64,000 nucleotides of DNA from Candidatus Altimarinota bacterium (lineage in GTDB: Bacteria; Patescibacteriota; Gracilibacteria; UM-FILTER-43-11): positions 1 to 64,000 of the forward strand of contig JANQKP010000006.1 of the NCBI GenBank assembly GCA_028281045.1, written 5' to 3'. The notes beneath the pieces were generated by a model. The model was not told the origin of the DNA. It did no database searches and saw only the letters and a program-made list of their open reading frames with translations. The translations under genes were made by a program, and so were the position numbers. Of the stretch, positions 24,864-33,174 are shown one piece after another (within the stretch, counting starts at the first letter, position 1; the number at the start of each line of letters is the position of its first letter).

Positions 24864-25100
24864 TCACTCCTCTTTTTTGAACATTTTCCGTAGCGCGTTC
24901 AGGCCCATACCGACGATGACAATGACAGGCATCGAGATATAAGGAAAGGCCGGATGGCTGAAAAAGTCACTGGTGAGCTTGCTGAGATCACCATCGATGT
25001 AGTATACCCAGAGGAATATACCTAGCAGCGCGATGATAAACAAAAGCACTGCCATAAACAGGATGGGGCCGTTTTCAGGCCGGGAATTTTTCGCATTCAT
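24864..25100 (-). CDS. Small two-helix membrane protein, GC-rich, with strong Shine-Dalgarno
   Basis: 78 residues, family unknown. Two membrane helices (about 12-34 and 52-68) with a short polar loop and a Lys-rich end (RKMFKKEE). It differs from its neighbours: a perfect AAGGAG lies 8 nt before the ATG (25114-25109), it ends in TGA, and the DNA is richer in G+C (33 of 60 in bases 24901-24960 by hand count). The same traits mark the genes at 52166 and 55205. Together they suggest transfer from a donor with standard Shine-Dalgarno initiation. Function unknown. Confidence 0.7.
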   Translation of the reverse strand: MNAKNSRPENGPILFMAVLLFIIALLGIFLWVYYIDGDLSKLTSDFFSHPAFPYISMPVIVIVGMGLNALRKMFKKEE

Positions 25101-25211
25101 GCGAGGGGCTCCTTTGTAGAAAGATCAGACGCCACATGAGACGCCATTCATTAAGTAATAAAAAACGTCAAACATGGATTTAAATTATACCTTATAATAC
25201 ATTTTTGTCAA

Positions 25212-25239
25212 TAGACAGAATGTCTAAAACCTGTATAAT
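25212..25239 (+). promoter_or_regulatory. Promoter of the aroF leader
   Basis: TAGACA (25212-25217), 16 nt, TATAAT (25234-25239). Expected start about 25246, only 3 nt before the leader-peptide ATG, so the leader mRNA is nearly leaderless. Confidence 0.65.
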
Positions 25240-25248
25240 AGTGCCGCA

Positions 25249-25299
25249 ATGATGACTAAAACTTTTAAATTCTTCGGATTTTACAAAAAAGACCGCTAA
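25249..25299 (+). CDS. Phe/Tyr-containing attenuation leader peptide
   Basis: Sixteen codons: MMTKTFKFFGFYKKDR, then TAA. Four Phe and one Tyr fall within seven codons (codons 6-12), like the leader peptides of pheA and pheST in enterobacteria. It lies between a consensus promoter and an intrinsic terminator upstream of DAHP synthase, the first enzyme of aromatic amino acid synthesis. Its last Arg codon and stop overlap the first arm of an anti-antiterminator hairpin, so ribosome position can decide which RNA helix forms. No Shine-Dalgarno; two tandem ATG codons. Confidence 0.72.
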   Translation: MMTKTFKFFGFYKKDR

Positions 25300-25359
25300 G
25301 CGGATCGTTATTGCAATATAAGTAATGTATAATAACGTCCGCATGTAAGCGGATTTTTT
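25293..25359 (+). promoter_or_regulatory. Transcription attenuator upstream of aroF
   Basis: Three competing helices can be drawn. Helix 1:2 is CCGC (25293-25296) with GCGG (25300-25303). The antiterminator pairs GCGGATCGTTATT (25300-25312) with AATAACGTCCGC (25331-25342), 12 bp with one bulge. The terminator pairs TCCGC (25338-25342) with GCGGA (25349-25353) and runs into six T. Antiterminator and terminator share CCGC, so they exclude each other. A ribosome stalled at the Phe/Tyr codons would cover segment 1 and favour the antiterminator; free translation to the stop would favour termination. The mechanism is inferred from classical attenuators. Confidence 0.72.
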
Positions 25360-25377
25360 AATAGTAATTTTTATCCA

Positions 25378-26379
25378 ATGATTGTTGTAATGCAAAATTC
25401 AGCCACCCAAGAGATGGTGGACCATGTAGCCAAAGTCATCCAAGAGCATGATTTAAAAGATGAAATCATGTACGGAGATCAGCGTACGGCTATTGGAGTA
25501 CTAGGTGACGTAACCAAAATCGATGAAGGAAACCTGATTCGTCTTCCTGGTGTTAAAGAAGTACTTAGAGTTTCTAAGAAATACAAAAGAGTATCTCGTG
25601 AATATAAACAAGATGACTCTGTTGTAGACGTTTCTGGAGTTAAATTTGGAGGAGATAATCCCCCAGTGATGATTGCAGGACCTTGTACTGTAGAATCTCG
25701 TGAACAAACTTTGGAAATTGCTGAAGGTGTTAAAAAACTAGGAGCAAACATGCTTCGTGGTGGCGCTTTTAAACCAAGAACTTCTCCTTACTCTTTCCAA
25801 GGACTGGAAGAAGAAGGATTGAAAATCCTTGCAGAAGCACGTGATAAAACAGGACTTCCTATTGTAACTGAAATCATGTCTGTAGAAGATATTCCTCTAT
25901 TCCAAAAATACGATATCGATATGTTCCAAATTGGGGCACGTAACATGCAGAACTTCGACATGCTTAAAAAATTGGCAAAGACCAACAAGCCTGTTCTACT
26001 TAAACGTGGAATGTCTGCAACTTCAGAAGAATTCCTGCTTGCAGCAGAATACTTCTTAGCAGAAGGGTCTGATGACGTTGTACTTTGTGAGCGTGGTATT
26101 CGTACTTTCGAAAAAAGCACGCGTAATATTCTAGATCTAAACACTCTGGCGTTAATTAGAGAGATTTCTCATCTGCCAGTAGTGTCAGATCCTAGCCATG
26201 CGGCTGGACGTTACGATTTAGTAACCCCACTAGCATGGGCGAGTATTGCCGCTGGAGCTAACGGACTGATTATTGAAACCCACAACAATCCAGATGAAGC
26301 CCTATGTGATGGAGCTCAGTCTCTAAAGCTAGATACTCTAGAAAAACTAATGAAACGTGTATCTTCTCTTACTAAGTAA
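25378..26379 (+). CDS. aroF: 3-deoxy-7-phosphoheptulonate (DAHP) synthase
   Basis: 333 residues. Condenses phosphoenolpyruvate and erythrose 4-phosphate, the entry to the shikimate pathway. An N-terminal ferredoxin-like (ACT-like) regulatory domain (about 1-70, MIVVMQNSATQEMVDHVAKV) precedes the TIM barrel with GPCTVESREQ, GGAFKPRTSPYSFQG, IGARNMQNF, LLKRGMSAT and VVSDPSHAAGRYDLV, the type I-beta (AroAI-beta) pattern. The N-terminal domain allows Tyr/Phe feedback in relatives. Its stop overlaps the aroB ATG by one base. Expression is probably controlled by the leader-peptide attenuator just upstream. Confidence 0.95.
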   Translation: MIVVMQNSATQEMVDHVAKVIQEHDLKDEIMYGDQRTAIGVLGDVTKIDEGNLIRLPGVKEVLRVSKKYKRVSREYKQDDSVVDVSGVKFGGDNPPVMIAGPCTVESREQTLEIAEGVKKLGANMLRGGAFKPRTSPYSFQGLEEEGLKILAEARDKTGLPIVTEIMSVEDIPLFQKYDIDMFQIGARNMQNFDMLKKLAKTNKPVLLKRGMSATSEEFLLAAEYFLAEGSDDVVLCERGIRTFEKSTRNILDLNTLALIREISHLPVVSDPSHAAGRYDLVTPLAWASIAAGANGLIIETHNNPDEALCDGAQSLKLDTLEKLMKRVSSLTK

Positions 26380-27410
26380 TGGCGAATATCTCATTAAAAG
26401 CAGGGGGATCTACATGTGAGATCTTAGTAGAAAATGGTTTAGCTAGTACCGCTGGTGAATTTCTACGTGAAAAATATCCAGACGCTAAGTTTGTCATCGT
26501 AACCGATGAAAATGTGCTAGAACTTTACCCTGCGCACTTTAAAGGCAGCGACGAAGAATTAATACTTACTGTGCCTGCGGGAGAAGAAAGCAAAGACATG
26601 CGCACCGTAGAAGAATTAGCACGTAAAATGCTAGATTTTGGAATCACTAGAAAAGATGTAGTGATTGGAATTGGTGGAGGTATGATCACAGACCTTGCTG
26701 GATTCCTTGCTTCTGTTTACATGCGCGGGATGCGCTATGTATCTATGCCAACGAGTCTGCTGGCCATGGTAGACGCCGCCATTGGTGGAAAAACAGGGGT
26801 GAACCTAGTGGCTAAAAACTCTGTGGGAACCTTTCATTTGGCAGAATACGTACTTATAGACCCAAGTTTTTTAGGAACACTTCCTCAAAGAGAAATGCAA
26901 AGTGGTCTTGGAGAAGTGATTAAATATGCTTACTCATTAGACCCAAGCATTATTGAAGATCTAGACCCTATGAACAGCGAAGCGGTTATAGAAAAATCTG
27001 TAAAAGCTAAGGCTAATATTGTAGAAGGAGACTTTAAAGAAGGAGATCTACGTAAATTATTCAATTACGGACATACCTTTGGACACGCTATTGAAGCCAA
27101 GAGTCATTTTAATATCACTCACGGCGAAGCGGTGGCTATAGGTATGGCCATAAGCGATCATATTGCTCGCAAAATGAGTAAACAATCTGAAGAAACCGGT
27201 AAAACGATTCTAGAAACGCTGAAGAAATTCAATTTACCAACGGAGCTTCCAGAAGATCAGAAGATCGAAGAGCTTTTCGAGCTTATGCTAAATGATAAAA
27301 AGCGTTCTGGAGAAACCATAGACTTCATTATTCTTAAAGAATTTGGAGATATGGAAATTATTCCTCTTAAACCTGCGGAACTCATTGAAATGGCCAAGGA
27401 TTTTGGCTAA
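26379..27410 (+). CDS. aroB: 3-dehydroquinate synthase
   Basis: 343 residues, standard length. Converts DAHP to 3-dehydroquinate with NAD and a divalent metal. GIGGGMITDLAGFLASVYMR (NAD-binding glycine motif and substrate Lys region), MVDAAIGGKTGVNL, the metal ligands in GEVIKYAY (Glu), FNYGHTFGHAIE (His) and THGEAVAIGM (His) are all visible. Joined to aroF by a 1-nt stop/start overlap, so both respond to the same attenuator. Later shikimate genes (aroD, aroE, aroK, aroA, aroC) are not in this window. Confidence 0.97.
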   Translation: MANISLKAGGSTCEILVENGLASTAGEFLREKYPDAKFVIVTDENVLELYPAHFKGSDEELILTVPAGEESKDMRTVEELARKMLDFGITRKDVVIGIGGGMITDLAGFLASVYMRGMRYVSMPTSLLAMVDAAIGGKTGVNLVAKNSVGTFHLAEYVLIDPSFLGTLPQREMQSGLGEVIKYAYSLDPSIIEDLDPMNSEAVIEKSVKAKANIVEGDFKEGDLRKLFNYGHTFGHAIEAKSHFNITHGEAVAIGMAISDHIARKMSKQSEETGKTILETLKKFNLPTELPEDQKIEELFELMLNDKKRSGETIDFIILKEFGDMEIIPLKPAELIEMAKDFG

Positions 27411-27414
27411 AATA

Positions 27415-27485
27415 GGCAGGTCCTCAAACAAAAAGAAAAAAGACCTGCCATGTGCGCAGCCTTTTTTAACCATCTTGCATGTTAG
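27415..27485 (+). promoter_or_regulatory. Hairpin and possible mini-ORF before lysC
   Basis: GGCAGGTC (27415-27422) pairs with GACCTGCC (27442-27449) around a purine-rich 19-nt loop. Immediately after, an ATG opens an 11-codon frame MCAAFFNHLAC whose TAG (27483-27485) overlaps the start of lysC in another frame; GCAGCC followed by TTTTTT lies inside it. It could be the aroB terminator, an attenuator or a translational-coupling leader; none is proven. Confidence 0.35.
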
Positions 27486-28852
27486 TACTTAAATTCGGCG
27501 GAACCTCTATGGGAACCGTAGAAAGCATCGGACAAAGCGTCGCTACAATCATTAAAGCGAAAGCTAAAAAAGATGACCTTGTGGTTGTGGTTTCTGCAAT
27601 GAGCGGAGTAACCAACAGCCTACTTAAGGCTACAGACCATGCGATTAACGGAGACACAGACAAGATGAAGAAAACGCTTGAGGATATTCGCAAAAAACAC
27701 CATGAAGCGGCAAAGGAATTAGTAACAGATCATACGTTCTTCAGAGATTGTGTGAGTTACATCGATGAAAAGATCGATGCCATGATCTACTACATGAGCG
27801 AAGTAAGTAGTTCTGGTGAGCTTAGCGCTAAAAGCCACGATATTATCGTGTCTACCGGTGAAAGACTTTCTGCAAGACTCTTAAGCTGCACCTTAAACAG
27901 CCAAGATGTTAAAAGTTCATACGTAAATATGAACAAAGTCATTCCAACGGAATTAACCCTAGAAACGAATGCCTATTGGGATGAAGTGGTTAAAATCTTT
28001 AAAAAGAAATTAACCCCAGAAGTTAAAAACAATATTCCTGTAGTGACCGGATACTTTGGGCCAAACCCTGGTGGAATTTTAGAGGCCGTAGGCCGTGGAT
28101 ACTCAGACTTTTGCGCTGCCCTTTGTGGATCTGCGCTAAAAGCTAAGGAAATTGAAATCTGGACCGATGTAGATGGAATTATGTCTGCAAATCCTAAAGT
28201 AGCCAAAGGTGCCAAGGTGCTAGAACATATTACTTTCACCGAAGCTGGTGAACTTTCTCATTTTGGAGCTAAAGTATTGCATCCACGTAGTATTAGACCT
28301 GCGCTTAAAGCAGATATTCCTATTCGTATTTTAAATACATTTAATCCAGAGGCACCTGGAACGGTTATTTCAGGAAAACCAAAGACACAGTCTTGTTATC
28401 CGTTTAAATCAATCACTTCAAAAGAAGGAATTACTGTTATTCGCATTTGCTCTCTTCGCATGCTGCTGGTACATGGTTTCTTGGCTAAACTCTTTGAAAT
28501 CTTTGCGAGACACGAAGTGTCTGTAGACCTGGTGTCTACCGCAGAAGCAAGTCTTTCGGTTACCGTAGATCAGCCTACAAGCAAGCTAAGAAAGCTCATT
28601 AAAGACCTAGAAGAAATTGGAACTATCCATGTCATGGAAAACAAAGCCATTATCTCCGTTGTAGGAGAGGAAATGTCTGGGGAAAACTATATTCAGGGAC
28701 AAATCATGAGCACCTTAAGTGACAATAAAGTTAAAATTGAAATGACCTCTGTAGATTCAAGTCTTATGAACGTAAGTGTAGTTGTAGACGGAGCTAAAGT
28801 TGATAAATCGGTAAAACTTTTACACGATATGTTCTTAACCCACTGCAAATAA
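27479..28852 (+). CDS. lysC: Aspartate kinase
   Basis: 457 residues. Phosphorylates aspartate, the first step to lysine, threonine and methionine. VLKFGGTSMGTVESIG is the N-terminal kinase signature; VVVSAMSGVTN, VVTGYFGPNPGGILEAVGRG and IEIWTDVDGIMSANPKV complete the amino-acid-kinase fold (about 1-300). Two ACT domains follow (ITVIRICSLRMLLVHGFLAK and AIISVVGEEMSGENYIQGQI regions), so feedback by lysine or threonine is likely. It overlaps the asd ATG by one base and is probably the first gene of lysC-asd-rdgB. Confidence 0.96.
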   Translation: MLVLKFGGTSMGTVESIGQSVATIIKAKAKKDDLVVVVSAMSGVTNSLLKATDHAINGDTDKMKKTLEDIRKKHHEAAKELVTDHTFFRDCVSYIDEKIDAMIYYMSEVSSSGELSAKSHDIIVSTGERLSARLLSCTLNSQDVKSSYVNMNKVIPTELTLETNAYWDEVVKIFKKKLTPEVKNNIPVVTGYFGPNPGGILEAVGRGYSDFCAALCGSALKAKEIEIWTDVDGIMSANPKVAKGAKVLEHITFTEAGELSHFGAKVLHPRSIRPALKADIPIRILNTFNPEAPGTVISGKPKTQSCYPFKSITSKEGITVIRICSLRMLLVHGFLAKLFEIFARHEVSVDLVSTAEASLSVTVDQPTSKLRKLIKDLEEIGTIHVMENKAIISVVGEEMSGENYIQGQIMSTLSDNKVKIEMTSVDSSLMNVSVVVDGAKVDKSVKLLHDMFLTHCK

Positions 28853-29922
28853 TGGAAAAACTTCAAGTTGGAATCTTAGGCGCAACGGGTATGGTAGGAC
28901 AACGTTTTATTACTCTTTTAAATAACCACCCTTGGTTTGAGGTTGCTAAAGTAGCCGCTTCTCCAAGAAGTGCAGGTAAAAATTATGCTGAAGCGGTAGA
29001 AGGGCGCTGGGCTATGGATGAAGATGTTCCAAGTGCCGCAAAAGACTTGGTGCTTTCAGATGCTAGCGACATTGAAGCTATGCAAGGCGTAGCCTTTGTA
29101 TTTTCTGCGCTAGATATGGATAAAGAAGATATTAAAAAATTAGAGGAAGCTTATGCTGCTGCAGATATTCCTGTGGTTTCTAACAACTCTGCTCACAGAT
29201 GGACAGATGATGTTCCTATGATCATCCCAGAGATTAATCCAGAACATACAGACTTAATAGATATTCAAAAAAAGAATAGAGGTTGGGACAAAGGATTCAT
29301 TGCCGTTAAATCTAACTGTTCTATTCAAAGTTATATTCCAGCGATTAAACCGCTTATGGAATATAAGCCAACCAAAATGCTAGTTACTACCATGCAGGCT
29401 ATTTCTGGAGCTGGTAAAACCTTTGAGTCTTGGCCAGAAATGGAAGACAACGTAATTCCACACATTGGTGGAGAAAATACGAAATCAGAAAAAGAGCCTT
29501 TAAAAGTACTTGGAACTATTGAAGAAAGTGGCCTTAAAGAATACGAAGGATTAACCATTTCTGCTCAATGTAACCGGGTTGCTGCACTAGACGGCCACAT
29601 GGCCGATGTAGCCGTAGCTTTTGAAAGCACGCCAAGTAAAGAAGACATTGTTAATGCTTGGAAAACATTCAAAACAACCGCTCAAGAGTTAAGTCTACCA
29701 AGTGCACCAGATCCATTCCTAATTTATACAGAAGAAGAGGGGCGCCCAAGTACCAAAGAAGATAGAGATGCAGAAAATGGAATGGCAGTAACCCTTGGAA
29801 ACCTACGTGAAGACACGATTTTAGACTTTAGATTTACTGGCCTTTCACACAATACTATTAGAGGTGCTGCCGGAGGTGCTATACTGCTTGCAGAACTTCT
29901 AAAAGCTAAAGGTTATTTGTAA
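28852..29922 (+). CDS. asd: Aspartate-semialdehyde dehydrogenase (archaeal/fungal-type)
   Basis: 356 residues. Reduces aspartyl phosphate with NADPH. VGILGATGMVGQRFITLLNN is the nucleotide-binding loop; the catalytic Cys is in VKSNCSIQSYIPAIKPL, and GLTISAQCNRVAALDGHMAD carries the substrate Arg and catalytic His. The sequence plan (PWFEVAKVAASPRSAGKNY, SNNSAHRW) follows the archaeal/fungal branch rather than the E. coli one. Embedded by 1-nt overlaps on both sides between lysC and rdgB. With lysC it supplies aspartate semialdehyde to dapA about 3.4 kb downstream. Confidence 0.95.
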   Translation: MEKLQVGILGATGMVGQRFITLLNNHPWFEVAKVAASPRSAGKNYAEAVEGRWAMDEDVPSAAKDLVLSDASDIEAMQGVAFVFSALDMDKEDIKKLEEAYAAADIPVVSNNSAHRWTDDVPMIIPEINPEHTDLIDIQKKNRGWDKGFIAVKSNCSIQSYIPAIKPLMEYKPTKMLVTTMQAISGAGKTFESWPEMEDNVIPHIGGENTKSEKEPLKVLGTIEESGLKEYEGLTISAQCNRVAALDGHMADVAVAFESTPSKEDIVNAWKTFKTTAQELSLPSAPDPFLIYTEEEGRPSTKEDRDAENGMAVTLGNLREDTILDFRFTGLSHNTIRGAAGGAILLAELLKAKGYL

Positions 29923-30524
29923 TGGGTCAAATCGTAATTGCTACTGGAAACAAAGGTAAATTTAAAGAACTCATGGAAGTTCTTGGAGATCTTCCTTTCG
30001 AGTTCCTTACTTTAGAAGATATCGATTGGGATGGCGTAGAACCTGAAGAAAATGCAGATACCTACGAAGGTAATGCCATTATTAAAGCAGAGTATATTTC
30101 AAAGAATTACAATATGCCTGCTATAGCAGACGATTCTGGTATACACGTAGATGCCCTGCAAGGAGAGCTTGGAGTAAAAACCAGACGCTGGGGAGCCGGA
30201 GCAGAAGCTAATGACTCGCAGTGGCTAGAGTTCTTTTTAGAAAGACTGGAACAAGAAGAAAACAGACATGCTGAATTCATTTCCGTAGTGGCCTTAGCCA
30301 TACCAGGAAAAGAAACTTTAACGTTCCGCGGAGAATGCGCTGGGGTTATTTTAGATAAACCTCAAGTAGAACTAGAGCATGGTATACCGCTTAGCGCTGT
30401 CTTTTTACCAGATGGAAAAGACAAAGTATTTTCTGCCATGGATAAAGACGAAAAAAACGAGATTTCCCATAGAGGATGGGCCATTAAAAAGTGCGCGGCC
30501 CACTTATTGGAAAATGGACTATAA
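29922..30524 (+). CDS. rdgB: RdgB/HAM1-family non-canonical NTP pyrophosphatase
   Basis: 200 residues. Hydrolyses dITP, XTP and ITP to monophosphates, keeping deaminated purines out of DNA. Starts with IVIATGNKGKFKEL, the SxNxxK-type nucleotide-binding loop (here TGNKGKF); EENADTYEGNAIIKAEYISK, AIADDSGIHVDALQGELGVK and the terminal SHRGWAIKK are the family's other conserved blocks. Third gene of the lysC operon by 1-nt overlap, with no metabolic link to lysine. Confidence 0.94.
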   Translation: MGQIVIATGNKGKFKELMEVLGDLPFEFLTLEDIDWDGVEPEENADTYEGNAIIKAEYISKNYNMPAIADDSGIHVDALQGELGVKTRRWGAGAEANDSQWLEFFLERLEQEENRHAEFISVVALAIPGKETLTFRGECAGVILDKPQVELEHGIPLSAVFLPDGKDKVFSAMDKDEKNEISHRGWAIKKCAAHLLENGL

Positions 30525-30529
30525 TCCCG

Positions 30530-30535
30530 TATAAT
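30530..30535 (+). promoter_or_regulatory. -10 box of the tyrosine recombinase gene
   Basis: TATAAT centred in CCCGTATAATATAAGGG, where CCC and GGG could pair. Expected start about 30542, 16 nt before the ATG at 30558. It lies just past the rdgB stop. Confidence 0.45.
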
Positions 30536-30557
30536 ATAAGGGATTTATAAAACAAAA

Positions 30558-31469
30558 ATGAAGCTTTCAGAAGCCATTCGCAGCTTTCTAGAACACTGCG
30601 AGATAGAAAAAAACCAGGCAGAGAAAACAATAGTCACCTACCAGCATTTCATGGAGCGTTTTTTAGAATTTGCTGGAAATATTGAACTAGAAAAGATTAA
30701 TTTAAGCCTCATTAAAAAATACAGGCTTCATTTAAACCGCTTAGAGTTTAGAAAAAACGAAACGCTTTCTGTAAAAAGCCAAAGTTATCATATGATAGCG
30801 CTTCGGGCCTTTTTAAAGTGGTGCATTAAGCAAGATTATAAGACGCTGGCTCCAGAAAAAGTAGATTTACCTAAAATAGAACAAAGACAAGTAGAGTATT
30901 TAACCCGTGAAGAACTAGAGAGACTTTTCGAAGCCGTTGATGACTCTAAAATCAACGGAATTCGAAATAGAGCTATCTTAGAAATGCTCTATTCTACAGG
31001 CCTACGTATTAGTGAGCTCACCGGGCTTAATCGGAGCCAAGTAAACTTAGAACGTGGGGAGTTTTCTGTGCGTGGAAAAGGCAGCAAAGTACGCATTGTC
31101 TTTCTTTCAGATAGAGCCAGAGAGTGGTTAACAGAATATTTAGAAGCTAGAACAGATAGCTACGACCCACTGTTCTTAAACCATGGTAGAACTAGAAATA
31201 AAGAAGAAGATTTACGTGGAGAATTTAGAAGGCTGACAGATTACACCATTCAAGAAATGGTAAGAACCACTGCTTTAAAAGCAGGTATTGTTAAAAAGGT
31301 AACACCACACACGCTAAGACATAGTTTTGCTACAGAATTACTTTTAAATGGTGCAGATATTCGTTCTGTACAAGAAATGCTAGGCCATAGCTCTATTACA
31401 ACGACCCAAATTTATACGCATATCACAAACAAAAAGCTTAAAGAAATCCATGAGAAATTTCACCGTTAA
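30558..31469 (+). CDS. XerC/XerD-type tyrosine recombinase
   Basis: 303 residues, standard Xer length. N-terminal SAM-like core-binding domain (about 1-90), then the catalytic domain. Catalytic residues are visible: Arg in YSTGLRISELTGL, Lys in GKGSKVRIVFL, HTLRHSFATELLLNGADIRS (His and Arg), LGHSSITTTQIYTHI (His and nucleophile Tyr). Likely resolves chromosome dimers at dif; no dif-like site was recognised here and there is no cargo or attachment-site pair suggesting a mobile element. Some CPR use a single Xer protein. Own TATAAT box. Confidence 0.93.
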   Translation: MKLSEAIRSFLEHCEIEKNQAEKTIVTYQHFMERFLEFAGNIELEKINLSLIKKYRLHLNRLEFRKNETLSVKSQSYHMIALRAFLKWCIKQDYKTLAPEKVDLPKIEQRQVEYLTREELERLFEAVDDSKINGIRNRAILEMLYSTGLRISELTGLNRSQVNLERGEFSVRGKGSKVRIVFLSDRAREWLTEYLEARTDSYDPLFLNHGRTRNKEEDLRGEFRRLTDYTIQEMVRTTALKAGIVKKVTPHTLRHSFATELLLNGADIRSVQEMLGHSSITTTQIYTHITNKKLKEIHEKFHR

Positions 31470-31522
31470 AGCGTTGATTTTCCCTTAGAAAACGGGTAAA
31501 ATCTGGAAGCTTTAACAAAAAT

Positions 31523-31544
31523 AAAACCTTGGCCAAGGTTTTTT
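31523..31544. terminator. Terminator between the recombinase gene and dapB
   Basis: AAAACCTT-GGCC-AAGGTTTT is a perfect palindrome followed by TT; it sits 54 nt after the recombinase stop and 15 nt before dapB. So close to dapB it might also act as an attenuator. Confidence 0.65.
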
Positions 31545-31558
31545 AATTTCTCTAAAAG

Positions 31559-32299
31559 ATGAATATTGCACTAATCGGCTACGGGAGAATGGGTAAAGCC
31601 ATTCATGAAATTGCAGAGGCACACGGTGCTACTGTAACGCTAATTGTAGACCCAACTGCAGACGTAGCTCATGCAAAAACCATAGATGAAGCAGACTTTT
31701 CTGGGGTAGATTGCGCTATAGATTACACGCACCCAGATACGGCTATTGAGAACGTGCAAAAATTAGCCGATAAAGGCGTAAATATTGTTATGGGCACCAC
31801 GGGTTGGTACGACCAAGAGGACAAAGTTCGCCAAATTGTCGAAGATGCAGGTATTGCTTTCCTTTGGGCGAGTAATTTCTCTATTGGAGTACATCTTTTC
31901 TGGAAAATGCTTAGAAAAGCAGGTGAAATCATGAACAAATACGAAGAATACGATGTATATGGGCATGAATTCCATCACAAAATGAAAGCAGATAGCCCTA
32001 GTGGAACGGCTATTACTACTGCAAAACAGATTTTAGAGACCGTAGACCGCAAAGATACGATGGTAACGGAGGAATTAAAGCGTAAACCAGAAGCCAATGA
32101 GCTTCACTTTAGCGCTACTCGTGGAGGATACGTAACTGGAGACCACAGCATCTTCTTCGATAGCCCAACCGATTACATTGAAATTAAACACAGTGCCAGA
32201 AACCGTAGTGGATACGCTATTGGAAGTGTAGAAACCGCTAAGTGGCTAGAGGGGAAGAAAGGATTCTTCTCTATTGAAGATTTTCTTAACGATAAATAA
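31559..32299 (+). CDS. dapB: 4-hydroxy-tetrahydrodipicolinate reductase
   Basis: 246 residues. NAD(P)H reduction in the diaminopimelate/lysine pathway. MNIALIGYGRMGKAIHEIA is the dinucleotide loop; VMGTTGW, SNFSIGVHLFW and the active-site EFHHKMKADSPSGTA (His pair, Lys, substrate loop) are diagnostic. First gene of dapB-dapA-lysA-dapF-dapL, whose members are separated by 0-25 nt. No separate promoter was resolved within the 90 nt upstream beyond AT-rich sequence. Confidence 0.96.
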   Translation: MNIALIGYGRMGKAIHEIAEAHGATVTLIVDPTADVAHAKTIDEADFSGVDCAIDYTHPDTAIENVQKLADKGVNIVMGTTGWYDQEDKVRQIVEDAGIAFLWASNFSIGVHLFWKMLRKAGEIMNKYEEYDVYGHEFHHKMKADSPSGTAITTAKQILETVDRKDTMVTEELKRKPEANELHFSATRGGYVTGDHSIFFDSPTDYIEIKHSARNRSGYAIGSVETAKWLEGKKGFFSIEDFLNDK

Positions 32300-32301
32300 T
32301 C

Positions 32302-33174
32302 ATGTTTAAAGGATGTTACACCGCTATCATCACGCCTTTTAAGGAAGATCAGTCTGTAGATGAACAGGCGCTTAGAGATCTTATTAAGTTCCAGCTTGCT
32401 GGAGGTGTGCACGGCCTTGTTGTGCTTGGAACTACTGGAGAATCTCCAACGATTAAAGAAGATGAATATGAAACGATTCTTAAAATCGTGGTAGAAGAAG
32501 TCGCTGGAAAAGTACCTGTGATTGCTGGAACTGGAACCAACTCTACCGAGAAATCTGTAAAGAATACTGAAAAGGCAAAAGTCGCTGGAGTAGATGGAGC
32601 ACTGGTTGTGACCCCGTACTACAACAAACCAACAAAAAAAGGACAACTGGCTCATTTTAGAGCCGTGGCTGATGTTGGTCTTCCGGTAATTGTTTATAAC
32701 ATTAAAGGAAGAGCTGGAATTAACATTGAAACAGATACTCTGATGGAACTCGCAGAGCACGAGAACATTGTAGCCGTAAAAGAAGCGAGTGGAGATTTAA
32801 ATCAGATGAAAGACGTATTAGATCGTCGTCCAGAAGGATTTACTGTTCTTTCTGGAGACGATGGTCTTACTTATGATCTTATGAAAATGGGTGGAGATGG
32901 TGTTATTGGAGTAGCTCCAAACGCTATTCCAGAACGTATGAGTAAGTTCGTACAAGCAATGCTAGACGGAGACTTTGATAGCACCGCTCAAGAAAACGAA
33001 GATCTACAAGAATTCTTTGATATGGAATTTGTAGAAACCAACCCAATCCCAATTAAAACAGCGCTTTCTCTTATGGGAAAATGTGAAGAAAGCTTTAGAT
33101 TACCGATGGCTACCATGGAAGAAGACACTAAGGCTAAATGGACTGAAACTCTTAAAAAATATGAACTCATTTAA
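32302..33174 (+). CDS. dapA: 4-hydroxy-tetrahydrodipicolinate synthase
   Basis: 290 residues, TIM barrel. Condenses pyruvate and aspartate semialdehyde. GTTGESPTI, the catalytic Tyr in VVTPYYNKPT, and the Schiff-base Lys in IVAVKEASGDLNQM are present, as is GDDGLTYDLMKMGGDGVIGV. Starts 2 nt after the dapB stop and is followed immediately by lysA (TAA-ATG). Substrate comes from lysC and asd in the operon upstream. Confidence 0.96.
   Translation: MFKGCYTAIITPFKEDQSVDEQALRDLIKFQLAGGVHGLVVLGTTGESPTIKEDEYETILKIVVEEVAGKVPVIAGTGTNSTEKSVKNTEKAKVAGVDGALVVTPYYNKPTKKGQLAHFRAVADVGLPVIVYNIKGRAGINIETDTLMELAEHENIVAVKEASGDLNQMKDVLDRRPEGFTVLSGDDGLTYDLMKMGGDGVIGVAPNAIPERMSKFVQAMLDGDFDSTAQENEDLQEFFDMEFVETNPIPIKTALSLMGKCEESFRLPMATMEEDTKAKWTETLKKYELI

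Noticed and set aside
30558-31469. Tyrosine recombinase as a mark of an integrated element
   Set aside because: Xer length and plan, housekeeping neighbours on both sides, and no flanking direct repeats or cargo genes; a chromosomal Xer protein is simpler.
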